A DNA stretch of 64,000 nucleotides from Liolophura sinensis. Lineage: Eukaryota > Mollusca > Polyplacophora > Chitonida > Chitonidae. The stretch's first letter is position 1, and every line of letters begins with the position of its first letter. The stretch spans positions 1,856,160 through 1,920,159 of the forward strand of contig NC_088298.1 of the NCBI RefSeq assembly GCF_032854445.1. The letters run 5' to 3'. Position numbers and translations under genes: made by a program. The notes beneath the pieces are model-generated. The model saw only the letters and a program-made list of their open reading frames with translations. It ran no database searches and was not told the origin of the DNA. This document shows positions 56,601 through 63,610 of this stretch, one piece after another.

Positions 56601-58219
56601 ACAGATGTTAAAGTAGTGTGTGTTTTTCACTTGTAGGAAGGGATCACAGATGTTAGTGTGTGTTTGTCACTTGTAGAAGGGGATCACAGATGTTAAAGTA
56701 GTGTGTGTTTTTCACTTGTAGGAGGGGATCACAGATGTTAAAGTAGTGTGTGTTTGTCACTTGTAGGAAGGGATCACAGATGTTAAAGTAGTGTGTGTTT
56801 GTCACTTGTAGGAAGGGATCACAGATGTTAAAGTAGTGTGTGTTTGTCACTTGTAGGAAGGGATCACAGATGTTAAAGTAATGTGTGTTTGTCACTTGTA
56901 GGAAGGGATCACAGATGTTAAAGTATTGTGTGTTTGTCACTTGTAGGAAGGGATCACAGATATTAAAGTAGTGTGTGCTTTTCACTTGTAGAGAAGGGGA
57001 TCACAGATGTTAAAGCAGTGTGTGTTTTTCACTTGTAGGAAGGGATCACAGATGTTAAAGTAGTGTGTGTTTGTCACTTGTAGGAAGGGATCACAGATGT
57101 TAAAGTAGTGTGTGTTTGTCACTTGTAGGAAGGGATCACAGATGTTAAAGTAATGTGTGTTTGTCACTTGTAGGAGGGGATCACAGATGTTAAAGTAGTG
57201 TGTGTTTTTCACTTGTAGGAGGGGATCACAGATGTTAAAGTAATGTGTGTTTTTCACTTGTAGGAGGGGACCACAGATGTTAAAGTAGTGTGTGTTTGTC
57301 ACTTGTAGGAAGGGATCACAGATGTTAAAGTAATGTGTGTTTGTCACTTGTAGGAAGGGATCACAGATGTTAGTGTGTGTTTGTCACTTGTAGGAGGGGA
57401 TCACAGATGTTAAAGTAATGTGTGTTTGTCACTTGTAGGAGGGGATCACAGATGTTAAAGTATTGTGTGTTTGTCACTTGTAGAGAAGGGGATCACAGAT
57501 GTTAAAGTAGTGTGTGTTTTTCACTTGTAGGAAGGGATCACAGATGTTAAAGTAGTGTGTGTTTGTCACTTGTAGGAAGGGATCACAGATGTTAAAGTAT
57601 TGTGTGTTTTTCACTTGTAGAAGGGGATCACAGATGTTAAAGCAGTGTGTGTTTGTCACTTGTAGGAAGGGACCACAGATGTTAAAGTAGTGTGTGTTTG
57701 TCACTTGTAGGAAGGGACCACAGATGTTAAAGTAGTGTGTGTTTGTCACTTGTAGGAAGGGATCACAGATGTTAAAGTATTGTGTGTTTTTCACTTGTAG
57801 AAGGGGATCACAGATGTTAAAGCAGTGTGTGTTTGTCACTTGTAGGAAGGGATCACAGATGTTAAAGTAGTGTGTGTTTGTCACTTGTAGGAAGGGATCA
57901 CAGATGTTAAAGTAGTGTGTGTTTGTCACTTGTAGGAAGGGATCACAGATGTTAAAGTAGGGTGTGTTTGTCACTTGTAGAAGGGTATCACAGATGTTAA
58001 AGTAGTGTGTGTTTGTCACTTGTAGGAGGGGATCACAGATGCTTAAGTAGTGTTTGTTTTTCACTTGTAGGAAGGGATCACAGATGTTAAAGTAGTGTGT
58101 GTTTGTCACTTGTAGGAGAGAATCCTAGATGTTAAAGTGAAGTATATGTTTTTCGTTTTTAGGAGGGGATCACAGATGTTAAAGTAGAAGATTTGGGGGA
58201 AGGACACATCATACATCTG
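29514..58219 (+). CDS. INTS9: Integrator complex subunit 9 (partial gene, 15 confident exons)
   Basis: INTS9 is the catalytically inactive metallo-beta-lactamase/beta-CASP partner of the INTS11 endonuclease in the nuclear Integrator complex, which cleaves snRNA and other nascent RNAs. Fifteen exons (29514-29600, 31058-31179, 32344-32433, 33842-33886, 35098-35209, 37025-37205, 38090-38150, 39303-39345, 39628-39756, 43630-43685, 44236-44385, 49436-49522, 52420-52518, 54522-54638, 58163-58219) give about 476 residues colinear with human residues ~134-619. Landmarks are [57 protein letters not shown] and CPIDTSLNF. All junctions are GT-AG and in phase except between the first two exons. The N-terminal third and the last ~39 residues are absent. 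Introns hold SINEs and large minisatellites. Confidence 0.97.
29651..29782 (+). mobile_element. SINE-A fragment
   Basis: Has gggaaggtctgccagcaacc, ccaccatgatgttggccacc and an AAATA tail, with a short internal deletion. Confidence 0.9.
29940..30060 (+). mobile_element. SINE-D fragment
   Basis: Core gttacttgccaaaggtcagt and tttcctccacttataaaact. Related copies lie at 51855-51965 and 53432-53530, and antisense near 2090-2130. Confidence 0.6.
30116..30597. repeat. 15-18-bp minisatellite
   Basis: Units of atggtcagtgaaatgt with gtcaatgaa and gtccatgaa variants and occasional aa insertions. Confidence 0.93.
30691..30776 (+). CDS. Tentative extra INTS9 exon, or frame-repairing exonised repeat
   Basis: 86 nt between a ccctccag acceptor and a weak donor (gttagc). 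With exon 1 and exon 2 it gives one open frame: [17 protein letters not shown] through [16 protein letters not shown]. Its length (2 mod 3) is exactly what the phase conflict needs. However, the 29 residues have no counterpart in human INTS9. The sequence also loosely resembles DNA near 60060-60150, which suggests a dispersed repeat. Uncertain. Confidence 0.35.
31058..31179 (+). CDS. INTS9: INTS9 window exon 2
   Basis: Acceptor tgttgttgcag, donor gttggg. Encodes [20 protein letters not shown] and [14 protein letters not shown], aligned to human [20 protein letters not shown]. It begins with two bases completing a codon and ends in phase 0. Confidence 0.95.
31292..31501 (-). mobile_element. 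SINE-A with internal deletion
   Basis: gatttatttgattggtgtta, ccatactcaagaatatttca, aggaagccagcatgagctgg, ending with the tRNA-like head ggccacggaggcc. Confidence 0.92.
31685..32225. repeat. 67-bp minisatellite, 8 units
   Basis: Units of gccgttaggccgacagaccc, gagatgtgtattcagcttag and gtactgtaaaatcagt, in the intron before window exon 3. Confidence 0.93.
32344..32433 (+). CDS. INTS9: INTS9 window exon 3
   Basis: 90 nt, phase 0 to 0, acceptor gttgtttcag, donor gtcagg. Encodes [20 protein letters not shown] then [10 protein letters not shown], matching human [19 protein letters not shown]. Confidence 0.96.
32690..33140. repeat. 76-bp minisatellite with acceptor-like motif, ~6 units
   Basis: Units of ggcaccaaataaagccatgc, then tttaatttttcatttcacag, then gccgaatgaatctgaaatag. 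Each full unit has a pyrimidine-rich tract ending in CAG, resembling a 3-prime splice site. Confidence 0.93.
33141..33469. other. INTS9 intron, nothing recognised
   Basis: The segment around 33335-33365 (cccataaaacacaaaa) recurs near 44445-44475, suggesting another old dispersed repeat. Confidence 0.35.
33470..33755 (+). mobile_element. SINE-C, nearly full length
   Basis: tRNA-like head gtgatgtaatggttgaagca and box B ggatcaaacccagg, body ggggtggggtgtcatgtc-like block, tail aaaattaagtacgacttaaa. Confidence 0.75.
33842..33886 (+). CDS. INTS9: INTS9 window exon 4
   Basis: 45 nt, phase 0 to 0, acceptor ttcctatag, donor gtaagt. Encodes [15 protein letters not shown], matching human VSYVSGSSLLTTHPQ. 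Confidence 0.96.
33887..34553. other. INTS9 intron, mostly unrecognised
   Basis: About 34160-34340 carries weak SINE-like pieces (ggccaagtggtataatggct; gttttaccattgaaaagtt-type tail). Nothing else. Confidence 0.4.
34554..34990 (+). mobile_element. SINE-A interrupted by a ~160-bp insert
   Basis: The head and first half (ggcctcccttgctgaggtgg to gaatggtcgtgag) end at about 34702. The second half (cttccccccgggctcttcct to the AAATA tail) resumes at about 34865. The insert between shows no SINE similarity. Confidence 0.88.
35098..35209 (+). CDS. INTS9: INTS9 window exon 5
   Basis: 112 nt, phase 0 to 1, acceptor gttttttcag, donor gtcagt. Encodes [20 protein letters not shown] then [13 protein letters not shown], matching human [20 protein letters not shown]. 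Confidence 0.97.
35516..35783 (-). mobile_element. SINE-A, full length
   Basis: TTTAT tail, cttgatgttttatgctgtat, ggaagccagcatgagctgga, and head ending aacccccacggccaccaaggcc. Confidence 0.93.
35784..37024. other. INTS9 intron with SINE-like tail and AAAT microsatellite
   Basis: About 36550-36670 is a strongly decayed SINE-A-like segment. 36672-36724 is an AAAT microsatellite. A 138-codon minus-strand ORF (35956-36372) has no recognisable domain. Confidence 0.45.
37025..37205 (+). CDS. INTS9: INTS9 window exon 6
   Basis: 181 nt, acceptor ctttttccag, donor gtgagt. Encodes [20 protein letters not shown], then [20 protein letters not shown] and AE, matching the human [18 protein letters not shown] and FAEW region of the beta-CASP fold. 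It ends with two bases of the Trp codon. Confidence 0.98.
37360..37599 (+). mobile_element. SINE-A, nearly full length
   Basis: Decayed head, gagttcaagtccagctggct, cccccggggttctgcctggt, gagtacgacgtaaaacacca and an AAATA tail. Confidence 0.9.
37600..38089. other. INTS9 intron, nothing recognised
   Basis: No exon or repeat is supported here. Confidence 0.4.
38090..38150 (+). CDS. INTS9: INTS9 window exon 7
   Basis: 61 nt, acceptor aatgatccag, donor gtaagt. Encodes (W)[20 protein letters not shown], matching human [21 protein letters not shown] nearer CAG ten bases in would break the frame, so the upstream acceptor was chosen. It is too short for ORF calling. Confidence 0.95.
38160..38710. repeat. 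31-bp minisatellite, ~17 units
   Basis: Units of gtgcacctgtggtgtacaca followed by ttatgtatatt. It begins within about 15 nt of the donor of window exon 7. Confidence 0.92.
38797..38952 (+). mobile_element. SINE-A 3-prime part
   Basis: gcggaaaggtctgccagcaa, cccctgggctctgctcggtt, ccagtcagataagtaaataa. Confidence 0.88.
38953..39302. other. INTS9 intron, nothing recognised
   Basis: No supported feature. A 99-codon ORF at 38957-39256 shows no domain. Confidence 0.35.
39303..39345 (+). CDS. INTS9: INTS9 window exon 8
   Basis: 43 nt, phase 0 to 1, acceptor ccaatttcag, donor gtaaga. Encodes [14 protein letters not shown], aligned residue for residue with human LIQTNKLKHYPSIH. Confidence 0.92.
39628..39756 (+). 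CDS. INTS9: INTS9 window exon 9, seed of the donor-derived array
   Basis: 129 nt, acceptor tactttcag, donor gtgagt. Encodes [20 protein letters not shown] then [20 protein letters not shown] and FT, matching human [20 protein letters not shown]. Its last 27 nt and donor are copied many times in the following intron. Confidence 0.98.
39757..40925. repeat. Splice-donor-derived tandem array (units ~55 and ~61 bp)
   Basis: Alternating units each end in catatttacag followed by gtgagtttagaa or gtaagtttagaa. The first copy, at 39791-39817, repeats the final 27 exonic nt of window exon 9 exactly, plus its donor. About twenty donor copies follow. Later copies drift (ccaccagaaagactatcata). Confidence 0.96.
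40948..41317 (+). mobile_element. SINE-B, full length, inserted within the donor-derived repeat region
   Basis: Head ccggtcctcagttggtagag with a small local duplication (tatttggtagagcgtctgct), box B caagggtcaatcctgggtca, body and a cactcactcact tail. Confidence 0.93.
41318..42610. repeat. Diverged donor-derived array; 89-bp units from about 41850
   Basis: 41318-41500 has loose copies of the 39757 unit (tattttacaggtaagttcag; cagatttacaggtgagttct). From about 41850, eight 89-bp units share aggactatcaactttacagg followed by tgagtgtaataaagaagata. They look like descendants of the same donor-bearing unit. Confidence 0.88.
42738..43172. mobile_element. Palindromic MITE-like element, copy 2
   Basis: Same inverted-repeat layout as 22935-23356. 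The left arm has gcatttaaatatttgataac and tatctaggaactctgatgtc; the right arm has agagttcctaacatctgata and cataaagcccacctta. Outer arms include atttatgcacagttttaagt. Confidence 0.8.
43173..43629. other. INTS9 intron, nothing recognised
   Basis: Unique-looking sequence up to the acceptor of window exon 10. Confidence 0.35.
43630..43685 (+). CDS. INTS9: INTS9 window exon 10
   Basis: 56 nt, acceptor ttctttacag, donor gtgagt. Encodes [19 protein letters not shown], matching human EPDFSYLEALAPYQPLAMK. Confidence 0.97.
43850..43940 (-). mobile_element. SINE-A fragment
   Basis: ccgcagaggaaatccagcat, gagctgaacttgaattcacg and cattggttggagggctcctg only. Confidence 0.7.
44236..44385 (+). CDS. INTS9: INTS9 window exon 11
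   Basis: 150 nt, phase 0 to 0, acceptor ttggccag, donor gtaagc. Encodes [20 protein letters not shown] then [13 protein letters not shown] and HRTDLTIEW, matching human [20 protein letters not shown]. Confidence 0.97.
44386..45345. other. INTS9 intron, nothing recognised
   Basis: No exon or clear repeat before the 32-bp array. Confidence 0.35.
45346..46342. repeat. 32-bp minisatellite, ~31 units
   Basis: Units of gttacatctactgtgaccag followed by gtgtcgtgtggt, with tcg / tag / tat variants. Confidence 0.95.
46449..46713 (+). mobile_element. SINE-A, full length with internal inversion
   Basis: Head ggcctccgtggctcagttgg, core ggtcgtgggtttcccccggg, tail gagtacggcgtaaaacacca and AAATA repeats. 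At 46501-46526 a normal gcctctcacc is followed by its own inverse ggtgagaggc, replacing the box B region. Confidence 0.95.
46803..48330. repeat. 33-bp minisatellite, ~46 units, two coupled variants
   Basis: Unit taaacagctggaaatatggg followed by aatgcaccgtgt or ggttgcaccgtgc. The many ORFs ([11 protein letters not shown] and similar) arise because 33 is a multiple of 3. Confidence 0.96.
48331..49435. other. INTS9 intron, nothing recognised
   Basis: AT-rich sequence between the 33-bp array and window exon 12, with no supported feature. Confidence 0.4.
49436..49522 (+). CDS. INTS9: INTS9 window exon 12
   Basis: 87 nt, phase 0 to 0, acceptor tatttccag, donor gtaata. Encodes [20 protein letters not shown] then FERIEIAPE, matching human [21 protein letters not shown]. 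Confidence 0.97.
49610..50100. repeat. TCTG/TCTC microsatellite tract
   Basis: Pyrimidine-rich imperfect tctgtctgtc and ctctctctcc runs. The 183-codon ORF through it ([10 protein letters not shown]-like) is low complexity. Confidence 0.95.
50101..50835. repeat. Diverged duplication of ~190 bp in INTS9 intron
   Basis: About 50525-50660 and 50715-50830 share cacatgtagagtacac-like sequence, ccatgtgtacatattaaata and ctgaattcctgacttag. A third weaker copy lies at about 51060-51180 and a fourth near 51690-51790. Confidence 0.65.
50836..51016 (-). mobile_element. SINE-A, head truncated
   Basis: TTTAT tail, gattggtgttttgcgccgta, cacgaccatccgcaggttgc, ending catgagctgcacttg. Confidence 0.93.
51341..51415 (-). 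mobile_element. SINE-A fragment
   Basis: ttcaagattatttctcttac and ggtgggaggaaaccgaacag. Confidence 0.8.
51440..51612. repeat. 27-bp minisatellite, ~6.5 units
   Basis: Units of gtcagtcccggtgtctcgag followed by catcggt. Confidence 0.9.
51855..51965 (+). mobile_element. SINE-D fragment
   Basis: gtcaggtacttgccaaaggg and gactgcctccacccataaga match the 29940-30060 copy. Confidence 0.6.
52080..52372 (+). mobile_element. Two adjacent SINE-A fragments
   Basis: 52080-52190 has only the 3-prime end (ctcccaccatagtgctggcc to the AAATA tail). 52191-52372 resumes at box B (gttcaaatccagcttgtgct) and runs to a second tail. Confidence 0.82.
52420..52518 (+). CDS. INTS9: INTS9 window exon 13
   Basis: 99 nt, phase 0 to 0, acceptor gcttgacag, donor gtgagt. 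Encodes [20 protein letters not shown] then [13 protein letters not shown], aligned to human [20 protein letters not shown] and the following TKDNKHLL. Confidence 0.95.
52700..52782 (+). mobile_element. SINE-B 3-prime fragment
   Basis: cttgttgtcatatgactgaa, gtacgacgttcatccttaag and a cattcattcact tail. Confidence 0.75.
52971..53129 (+). mobile_element. SINE-A 3-prime part
   Basis: gggaaggtctgtcagcagcc, cctcccaccataatgctggc, ctacggcgtaaaacaacaat and an AAATA tail. Confidence 0.9.
53166..53275 (+). mobile_element. SINE-A 3-prime part
   Basis: gtgggaaggcctgcctgcaa, cctcccaccataatgctggc and gtataagtgaaatgct; no tail. Confidence 0.88.
53432..53530 (+). mobile_element. SINE-D fragment
   Basis: ttaacttaccaaagatcagt and atttcctgtaccggactacc resemble the copies at 29940 and 51855. 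Confidence 0.55.
53680..53875. repeat. 24-bp minisatellite, 8 units
   Basis: Units of ggatatatgaacagttgcca followed by cgtt / tgtt. Confidence 0.95.
53929..54195 (+). mobile_element. SINE-A, full length
   Basis: ggcctccatggctcagttgg head, gagttcaagtccagctcatg box B, conserved core, gagtacggcgtaaaacacca and an AAATA tail. A small duplication (gtacggcgtacttgagtacg) occurs near the 3-prime end. Confidence 0.96.
54522..54638 (+). CDS. INTS9: INTS9 window exon 14
   Basis: 117 nt, phase 0 to 0, acceptor aactttacag, donor gtgaga. Encodes [20 protein letters not shown], then [14 protein letters not shown], matching the human basic linker and LLSGSIPVEQFVQTLE. Confidence 0.95.
54639..55640. other. 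INTS9 intron, nearly featureless
   Basis: About 54930-55005 ends in a cattcattcattc tail that may be decayed SINE-B. The 92-codon ORF at 55256-55534 has no recognisable features. Confidence 0.4.
55640..58162. repeat. Splice-acceptor-derived tandem array, ~45-bp units, roughly 55 copies
   Basis: Each unit carries tttttcacttgtag followed by gaagggatcacagatgttaa and agtagt. Apart from GAA/GAG variants, this is the acceptor region plus the first ~25 nt of window exon 15. Some copies (for example 56722-56746) match those 25 exonic nt exactly. The array abuts the authentic exon. Confidence 0.97.
58163..58219 (+). CDS. INTS9: INTS9 window exon 15, seed of the acceptor-derived array
   Basis: 57 nt, phase 0 to 0, acceptor cgtttttag, donor gtaagt. 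Encodes [19 protein letters not shown], matching human HGFSDIKVEDTAKGHIVLL in the C-terminal domain that binds INTS11. This is the last copy of the repeated junction and the only one followed by the conserved residues after VKV. Confidence 0.96.
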
Positions 58220-58500
58220 GTAAGTCAGTCCATATGGAAGTTCAAACCCAACTTTTGCCTGTAAATCTTTGTTATAAAGAATATGTGTAGACGAAACGTT
58301 GTGAGAGGAGTGGCTCTCTGTAAAAACTGTTCTACTGCTTTTACTATGTTGTTGGGTGACATGTGAGAAGACTGCTATATCGACGAAAACAACACACATG
58401 TACGTCAAATCACGATCAAGCAAACAGATACAATGAAGCCATTATAACCTTTCATATTCATTGAAACTCTTTCATTTGTGACAATTCTCTCCTCTGCCCT
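58220..58500. other. Intron after INTS9 window exon 15
   Basis: No recognised feature before the 23-bp array. The final ~39-residue INTS9 coding part was looked for through to 64000 and not found. Confidence 0.4.
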
Positions 58501-59915
58501 CAGTAATGAGTCTTTGTGCATGTAATTATCTAGTCTGTGTGAGTAATGATCAAGTCTTTGACTGAGTAATGATCGAGTCTTTGCCTGAGTAATGATCAAG
58601 TCTTTGTACATGCAATGATCTAGTCTGTGTGGGTAATGATCAAGTCTTTGACTGAGTAATGATCGAGTCTTTGCCTGAGTAATGATCGAGTCTTTGTACA
58701 TGCAATGATCAAGTCTTTGCCTGAGTAATGATTGAGTTTTCGTACATGTGGTGATCAAGTCTTTGACTGAGTAAAGATCAAGTCTTTGCCTGAGTAATGA
58801 TCCAATCTTTGCTTCAGTAATGATCAAGTCTTTGTACATGTAATGATCAAGTCTTATTGTGAGTAATGATCGAGCCTTTGTAAATGTAATGATCAAATCT
58901 TTGTCTCTGAGTAATGATCAAACCATTGCCTGAGTAATGATCAAGTCTTTGCCTGACTAATGATTGAATCTTTGCTTTAGTAATGATCAAGTCTTTGTTT
59001 GAGTAATGATCAAGTCTTTGAGTAATGATCAGGTCTTTGAGTAATGGTGAAGTCTTTGTACATGTAATTATCAAGCCTTTGCCTGAGTAATGATCAAGTC
59101 TTTGCCTGAGTAATGATCGAGTCTTTGTACATGCAATGATCAAGTCTTTGCCGAGTAATGATTGAGTTTTTGTACATGTGGTGATCAAGTCTTTGTGTTA
59201 GTAATGATCAAGCTTTGACTGAGTAAAGATCAAGTCTTTGCCTGAGTAATGATTCAATCTTTGCTTCAGTAATGATCAAGTCTTTGTACATGTAATGATC
59301 GAGTCTTATTGTGAGGGATGATCAAGCCATTGCCTGAGTAATGATCAAGTCTTTGTCTCGGAGTAATGATCAAGCCATTGCCTGAGTAATGATCAAGTCT
59401 TTGTTTGAGTAATGATCAAGTCTTTGAGTAATGATCAGGTCTTTGAGTAATGGTGAAGTCTTTGTACATGTAGTTATCAAGTCTTTGCCGGAGAAATGAT
59501 CGAGTCTTTGAGTAATGATCAAGTCTTTGTACATGTAGTGATCAAATTTTTGTCTGAGCAATGATCAAGTCTTTTTCTGAGTAGTGATCGAGTCTTTTTC
59601 TGAGTAGTGATCGAGTCTTTTTCTGAGTAGTGATCGAGTCTTTTTCTTAGTGATCGAGTCTTTTTCTGAGTAGTGATCGAGTCTTTTTCTGAGTAGTGAT
59701 CGAGTCTTTTTCTGAGTAGTGATCGAGTAATGATTTGTACATGTAGTGATCAAATTTTTGCCTGAGCAATGATCAAGTCTTTTTCTGAGTAGTGATCGAG
59801 TCTTTTTCTGAGTAGTGATCGAGTAATGATTTGTACATGTAGTGATCAAATTTTTGCCTGAGCAATGATCAAGTCTTTTTCTGAGTAGTGATCGAGTCTT
59901 TGATTTGTACATGTA
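58500..59915. repeat. About 23-bp minisatellite with higher-order blocks
   Basis: Units of gagtaatgatcaagtctttg plus short spacers (cct, tacatgt). Blocks are duplicated at larger scale: 58740-58870 with 59165-59310, and 59575-59740 with 59745-59900. Confidence 0.95.
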
Positions 59916-60595
59916 ATCATCAAGGTGAATCGGAATGAATGAAAATTTATGGCTTAAAGATTACATGGAAAGGAATTCTAAAATATAATAAAGGTAATGA
60001 AGAAAGAAAATAAGAAAACTAATTTAAAAAAACGTAAAAATTATTTTCCCCTTGTTAGCTAGCCCTCTGTTTCATGCATATTTTCCGTCAGTGGTTGGAA
60101 TTTTCAGAACAGACCGGCGATTTATTTATGAACATACTGCCAAACAGGACCATCTATAATTCTAAAGCTGTTACATCTAATAAATTGCAATTAATGAGAC
60201 TGCATTGTTTTTACCTGATTCTGCTTAAGCCATGGTTCTAGGAGGCATGTCAGTTGATACCTTTTAAGCATTTACATGAATAGTTGGAGTGAAACCTTAA
60301 ATGCATTAAAATTGACAAGAGGCCATATTTCACCAGTTACGTTTGACCATTTTCCAGCTAACACACCATCGTCGCTGCTCTGGTTTTACTCTCTATGCTT
60401 TTTTATGACATTTAATAGTGCTCCACCTTTGGACTCCCGCAGAGTTATTTTCGGGCTAACATCGTTAGCATCAATACACCAGGCCACATACACCGTAATT
60501 TCCGTACTGATTGCAGGAGCGTTAGATAAACCACTTAAAGGTTTTTTTTTTTTACCATGCAATAAGAAGGCTGAGATGCTTTTTTTTAAATAACG
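59916..60595. other. Intron, weak repeat similarity only
   Basis: About 60060-60150 loosely resembles 30680-30770, which includes the tentative INTS9 exon. Nothing else is recognised. Confidence 0.35.
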
Positions 60596-62230
60596 GGCAT
60601 TTGTAAACTAGTTAAAACAATTGGCTGACCATAGGTAAAAATCACATAAAATAGCAAGCATTTGTAAACTAGTTAAAACAATTGGCTGACCATAGGTAAA
60701 AATCACATAAAATAGCAGGCATTTGTAAACTAGTTAAAACAATAGGCTGACCATAGGTAAAAATCACATAAAATAGCAGGCATTTGTAAACTAGTTAAAA
60801 CAATTGGCTGACCATAGGTAAAAATCACATAAAATAGCAGGCATTTGTAAACTAGTTAAAACAATAGGCTGACCATAGGTAAAAATCACATAAAATAGCA
60901 GGCATTTGTAAACTAGTTAAAACAATTGGCTGACCATAGGCAAAAATCACATAAAATAGCAGGCATTTGTAAACTAGTTAAAGCAATTGACTGACCTCAG
61001 GTAAATATCAAATAAAATACATGTACATGTAGCAAGCATTTGTAAAACCAGCTGACCAATTGGCAGATTGTGGGTAAAAACTAAATAAAATAGCACGCAT
61101 TTGTAAAATTACATGTTGGCAGACTGTAGGTAAAAATCAAATAAAATGGCGGGCACTTGTAAAACTAGCTAAACCAATTGGCTGACCACAAAAAAAAATC
61201 AGAGAAAATAGCAAGCATTTGTATAACTAAAATAATTGGCAGACAGTAGGTAAAACTAGCCAAAACAATTGGCAGAGCATAGGTAAATATCAAATAAAAT
61301 GGCAGGCCTTTGCAAAAGTAGCCAAAACAATTTGTGGACCTCAGGTAAAAATCAAATAAAATGGTGAGCATTTGTTAAACTAGCTAAAAGAATTGGCTGA
61401 CCTTAGTTAAAAATCAAGTATAATAGCAGGCATTTGTAAAACCAGTGGAAACAAGTGGCAGACCTCAGGTAAAAATCAAAGAAAATGGCGAGCATTTGTA
61501 AAACTAGCCAAAACAATTGGCAGACCTCAGGTAAAAATCAAATAAAATAGCGAGCATTTTTAAAACAAGCTGAAACAATTAGCAGACCTCCAGTAAAATC
61601 AAATAAAATGGCGAGCATTTGTAAAACAAGCTGAGCCAATTAGCAGACCTCAATTAAAAATCAAATAAAATAGCGGGCATTTGTAAAACAAACTGAAACA
61701 ATTGCAGACCTCAGGTAAAAATCAAAGAAAATAGCAAACCTTTGTAAAAGTAGCTAAAACAATTGGCAAACAGCAGGTAAAAATCAAATATGATAGCGGG
61801 CATTTGTAAAACTAACCAAACCAATTCGCAGAGCTCCGCTAAAAATCAAATAAAATGACGAGCATTTGTAAAACAAGCTGAGCCAATTAGCAGACCTCAG
61901 ATAAAAATCAAATAAAATAGTGGGCATTTGTAAAACGAACTGAAACAATTGCAGACCTTGGGTAAAAATCAAAGAAAATAGCGAGCCTTTGTAAAAATAC
62001 CTAAAACAATTGGCAGACGTTAGGTGAAAATCAAATAAAATAGCGGGCATTTGTTAAACTAGCTGAAACAATTTCCAATCTGGGTAGAAATCAAATAAAA
62101 TAGCGGGCATTTGTAAAACCAGCTAAAACAATTGGCTGACCACAAATAAAAATCAGAGAAAATAGCGGGCAATTGTAAAACTAGCTAAAACAGTTGGCAG
62201 ACATTAGGTAAAAATCAACGAAAATAGCAC
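60596..62230. repeat. 61-bp minisatellite, ~27 units
   Basis: Units of aggcatttgtaaactagtta, aaacaattggctgacc and taggtaaaaatcacataaaa. The left third is homogeneous; the right two thirds are diverged, with tcaggtaaaaatc in many units. Confidence 0.95.
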
Positions 62231-63519
62231 ATTTGGCTTGATTCTAATTGTGTCATCCACCTTAACACCAGTGTGCAGAAATGTATAAGTACAACTGTAT
62301 TACCCTAAAGTTTAGCATTTTTCAAGTAACACATTCGACTTGATTGTGATTGTTTCATACACCCTAAAGCCACTGAAGAGTTTTTATAAAGTTTTTTTTA
62401 GAAAAACTTAAGTATTGGTATCATTATAGCATGTGTTATTTTAATTCAAGTCCTAGAGGTGCGTCTGAAAGTGTGTTAATACATACCTATTTTAGGTGAA
62501 ATACACTAGATTTTATGAGAGATGAACCTTTGAAAAATATCCCAGGCAAGATGGAATTGAGATATAAGCACTTTCCTCTCTCCGTAATCTTTCCCTCTCC
62601 CCACCCCCTCCCCCTCTCCGAACCCGCTCCCTTTTCTCCCTAACCCCACCTCCATTACTGGCCACTTTAGTAACAGATCTGTCATTTAATGATTTTTAAG
62701 AATGAGTGAAATATGACTCCAGCATACAAACTGACCTTGATTAATTTACATTTCATAGTATATTAAACACCAGTGTCATTTTTCCAGATGTTTTCTTGAC
62801 ATGCAGACTCGATATTACAGTGCATGTAGTTTTCCTCAAATATGTGCTTTGGTCTCATTATGTACTTTTTAACAGCTCCATATTTAAAGACACTGCCTCT
62901 TTGTATAGGTATTCAAATCCAATCAAAGACCCTTCAAATAACATACACGAGCTCAAATTCCTCCTGTAAAGAGCATCATTTCCAGAGGCAAATAAATGTC
63001 ATAAAATATTACCTTTGTTTTGATTGGTTGTTTTTGGTACGTTAGTATGAACTTAGTAATGTTGTCCGCTTTTGATCAAATTTGTGTGTATGCTCTGAAA
63101 ATCCCACTTCATCTCGTGTATAAATTTTGTATGCTTAATGTTGAATGTAAAGTGCTTTGAAATTGTTTTGTTCTTATACCCGTCTTGAAAAGACGATGGT
63201 TGTGTCATGTGGTTTCGTCTGATATTCCCGGGAGCAGGTTCCCCCGTAATTTGCTTGTATCCGGAAAACTCATCAGAAATCATCCAAGTGACAGCTTTAT
63301 ACCAGGCATTCTAAGCATATATAAACACTGATGACCATCTCTGGACTTTGACTGTGTTTATCAGCTTGATATTTACAACCATTTCCTTGATTTAAAAGTC
63401 CTAAATCACCTTAGGGCCATCTGGGAAATACAGTTTGTGAAATGTTGAAGTTGAAAGTTCAGCATGAGAAGTTGACACGTCAGTGCTCAGTGGCTTGAAT
63501 CAGCCAAAGAGGAATTCAA
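62231..63519. other. Intron or downstream region, nothing recognised
   Basis: Includes a short C-rich tract (62580-62655). No exon supported. Confidence 0.4.
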
Positions 63520-63610
63520 CTGGGTTTCCTCCCACCATAATGCTGGTTGCCTTCGTACAAGTGAAATAGCCTCAAGTACCTGGTAAAATTCTGGTAAAAA
63601 ATAAACAGAT
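63520..63610 (+). mobile_element. SINE-A 3-prime fragment
   Basis: gggtttcctcccaccataat, gctggttgccttcgtacaag and a decayed tail. Confidence 0.8.

Noticed and set aside
55792-58109. Minus-strand ORFs with [15 protein letters not shown] repeats
   Set aside because: Antisense reading of the acceptor-derived 45-bp array.
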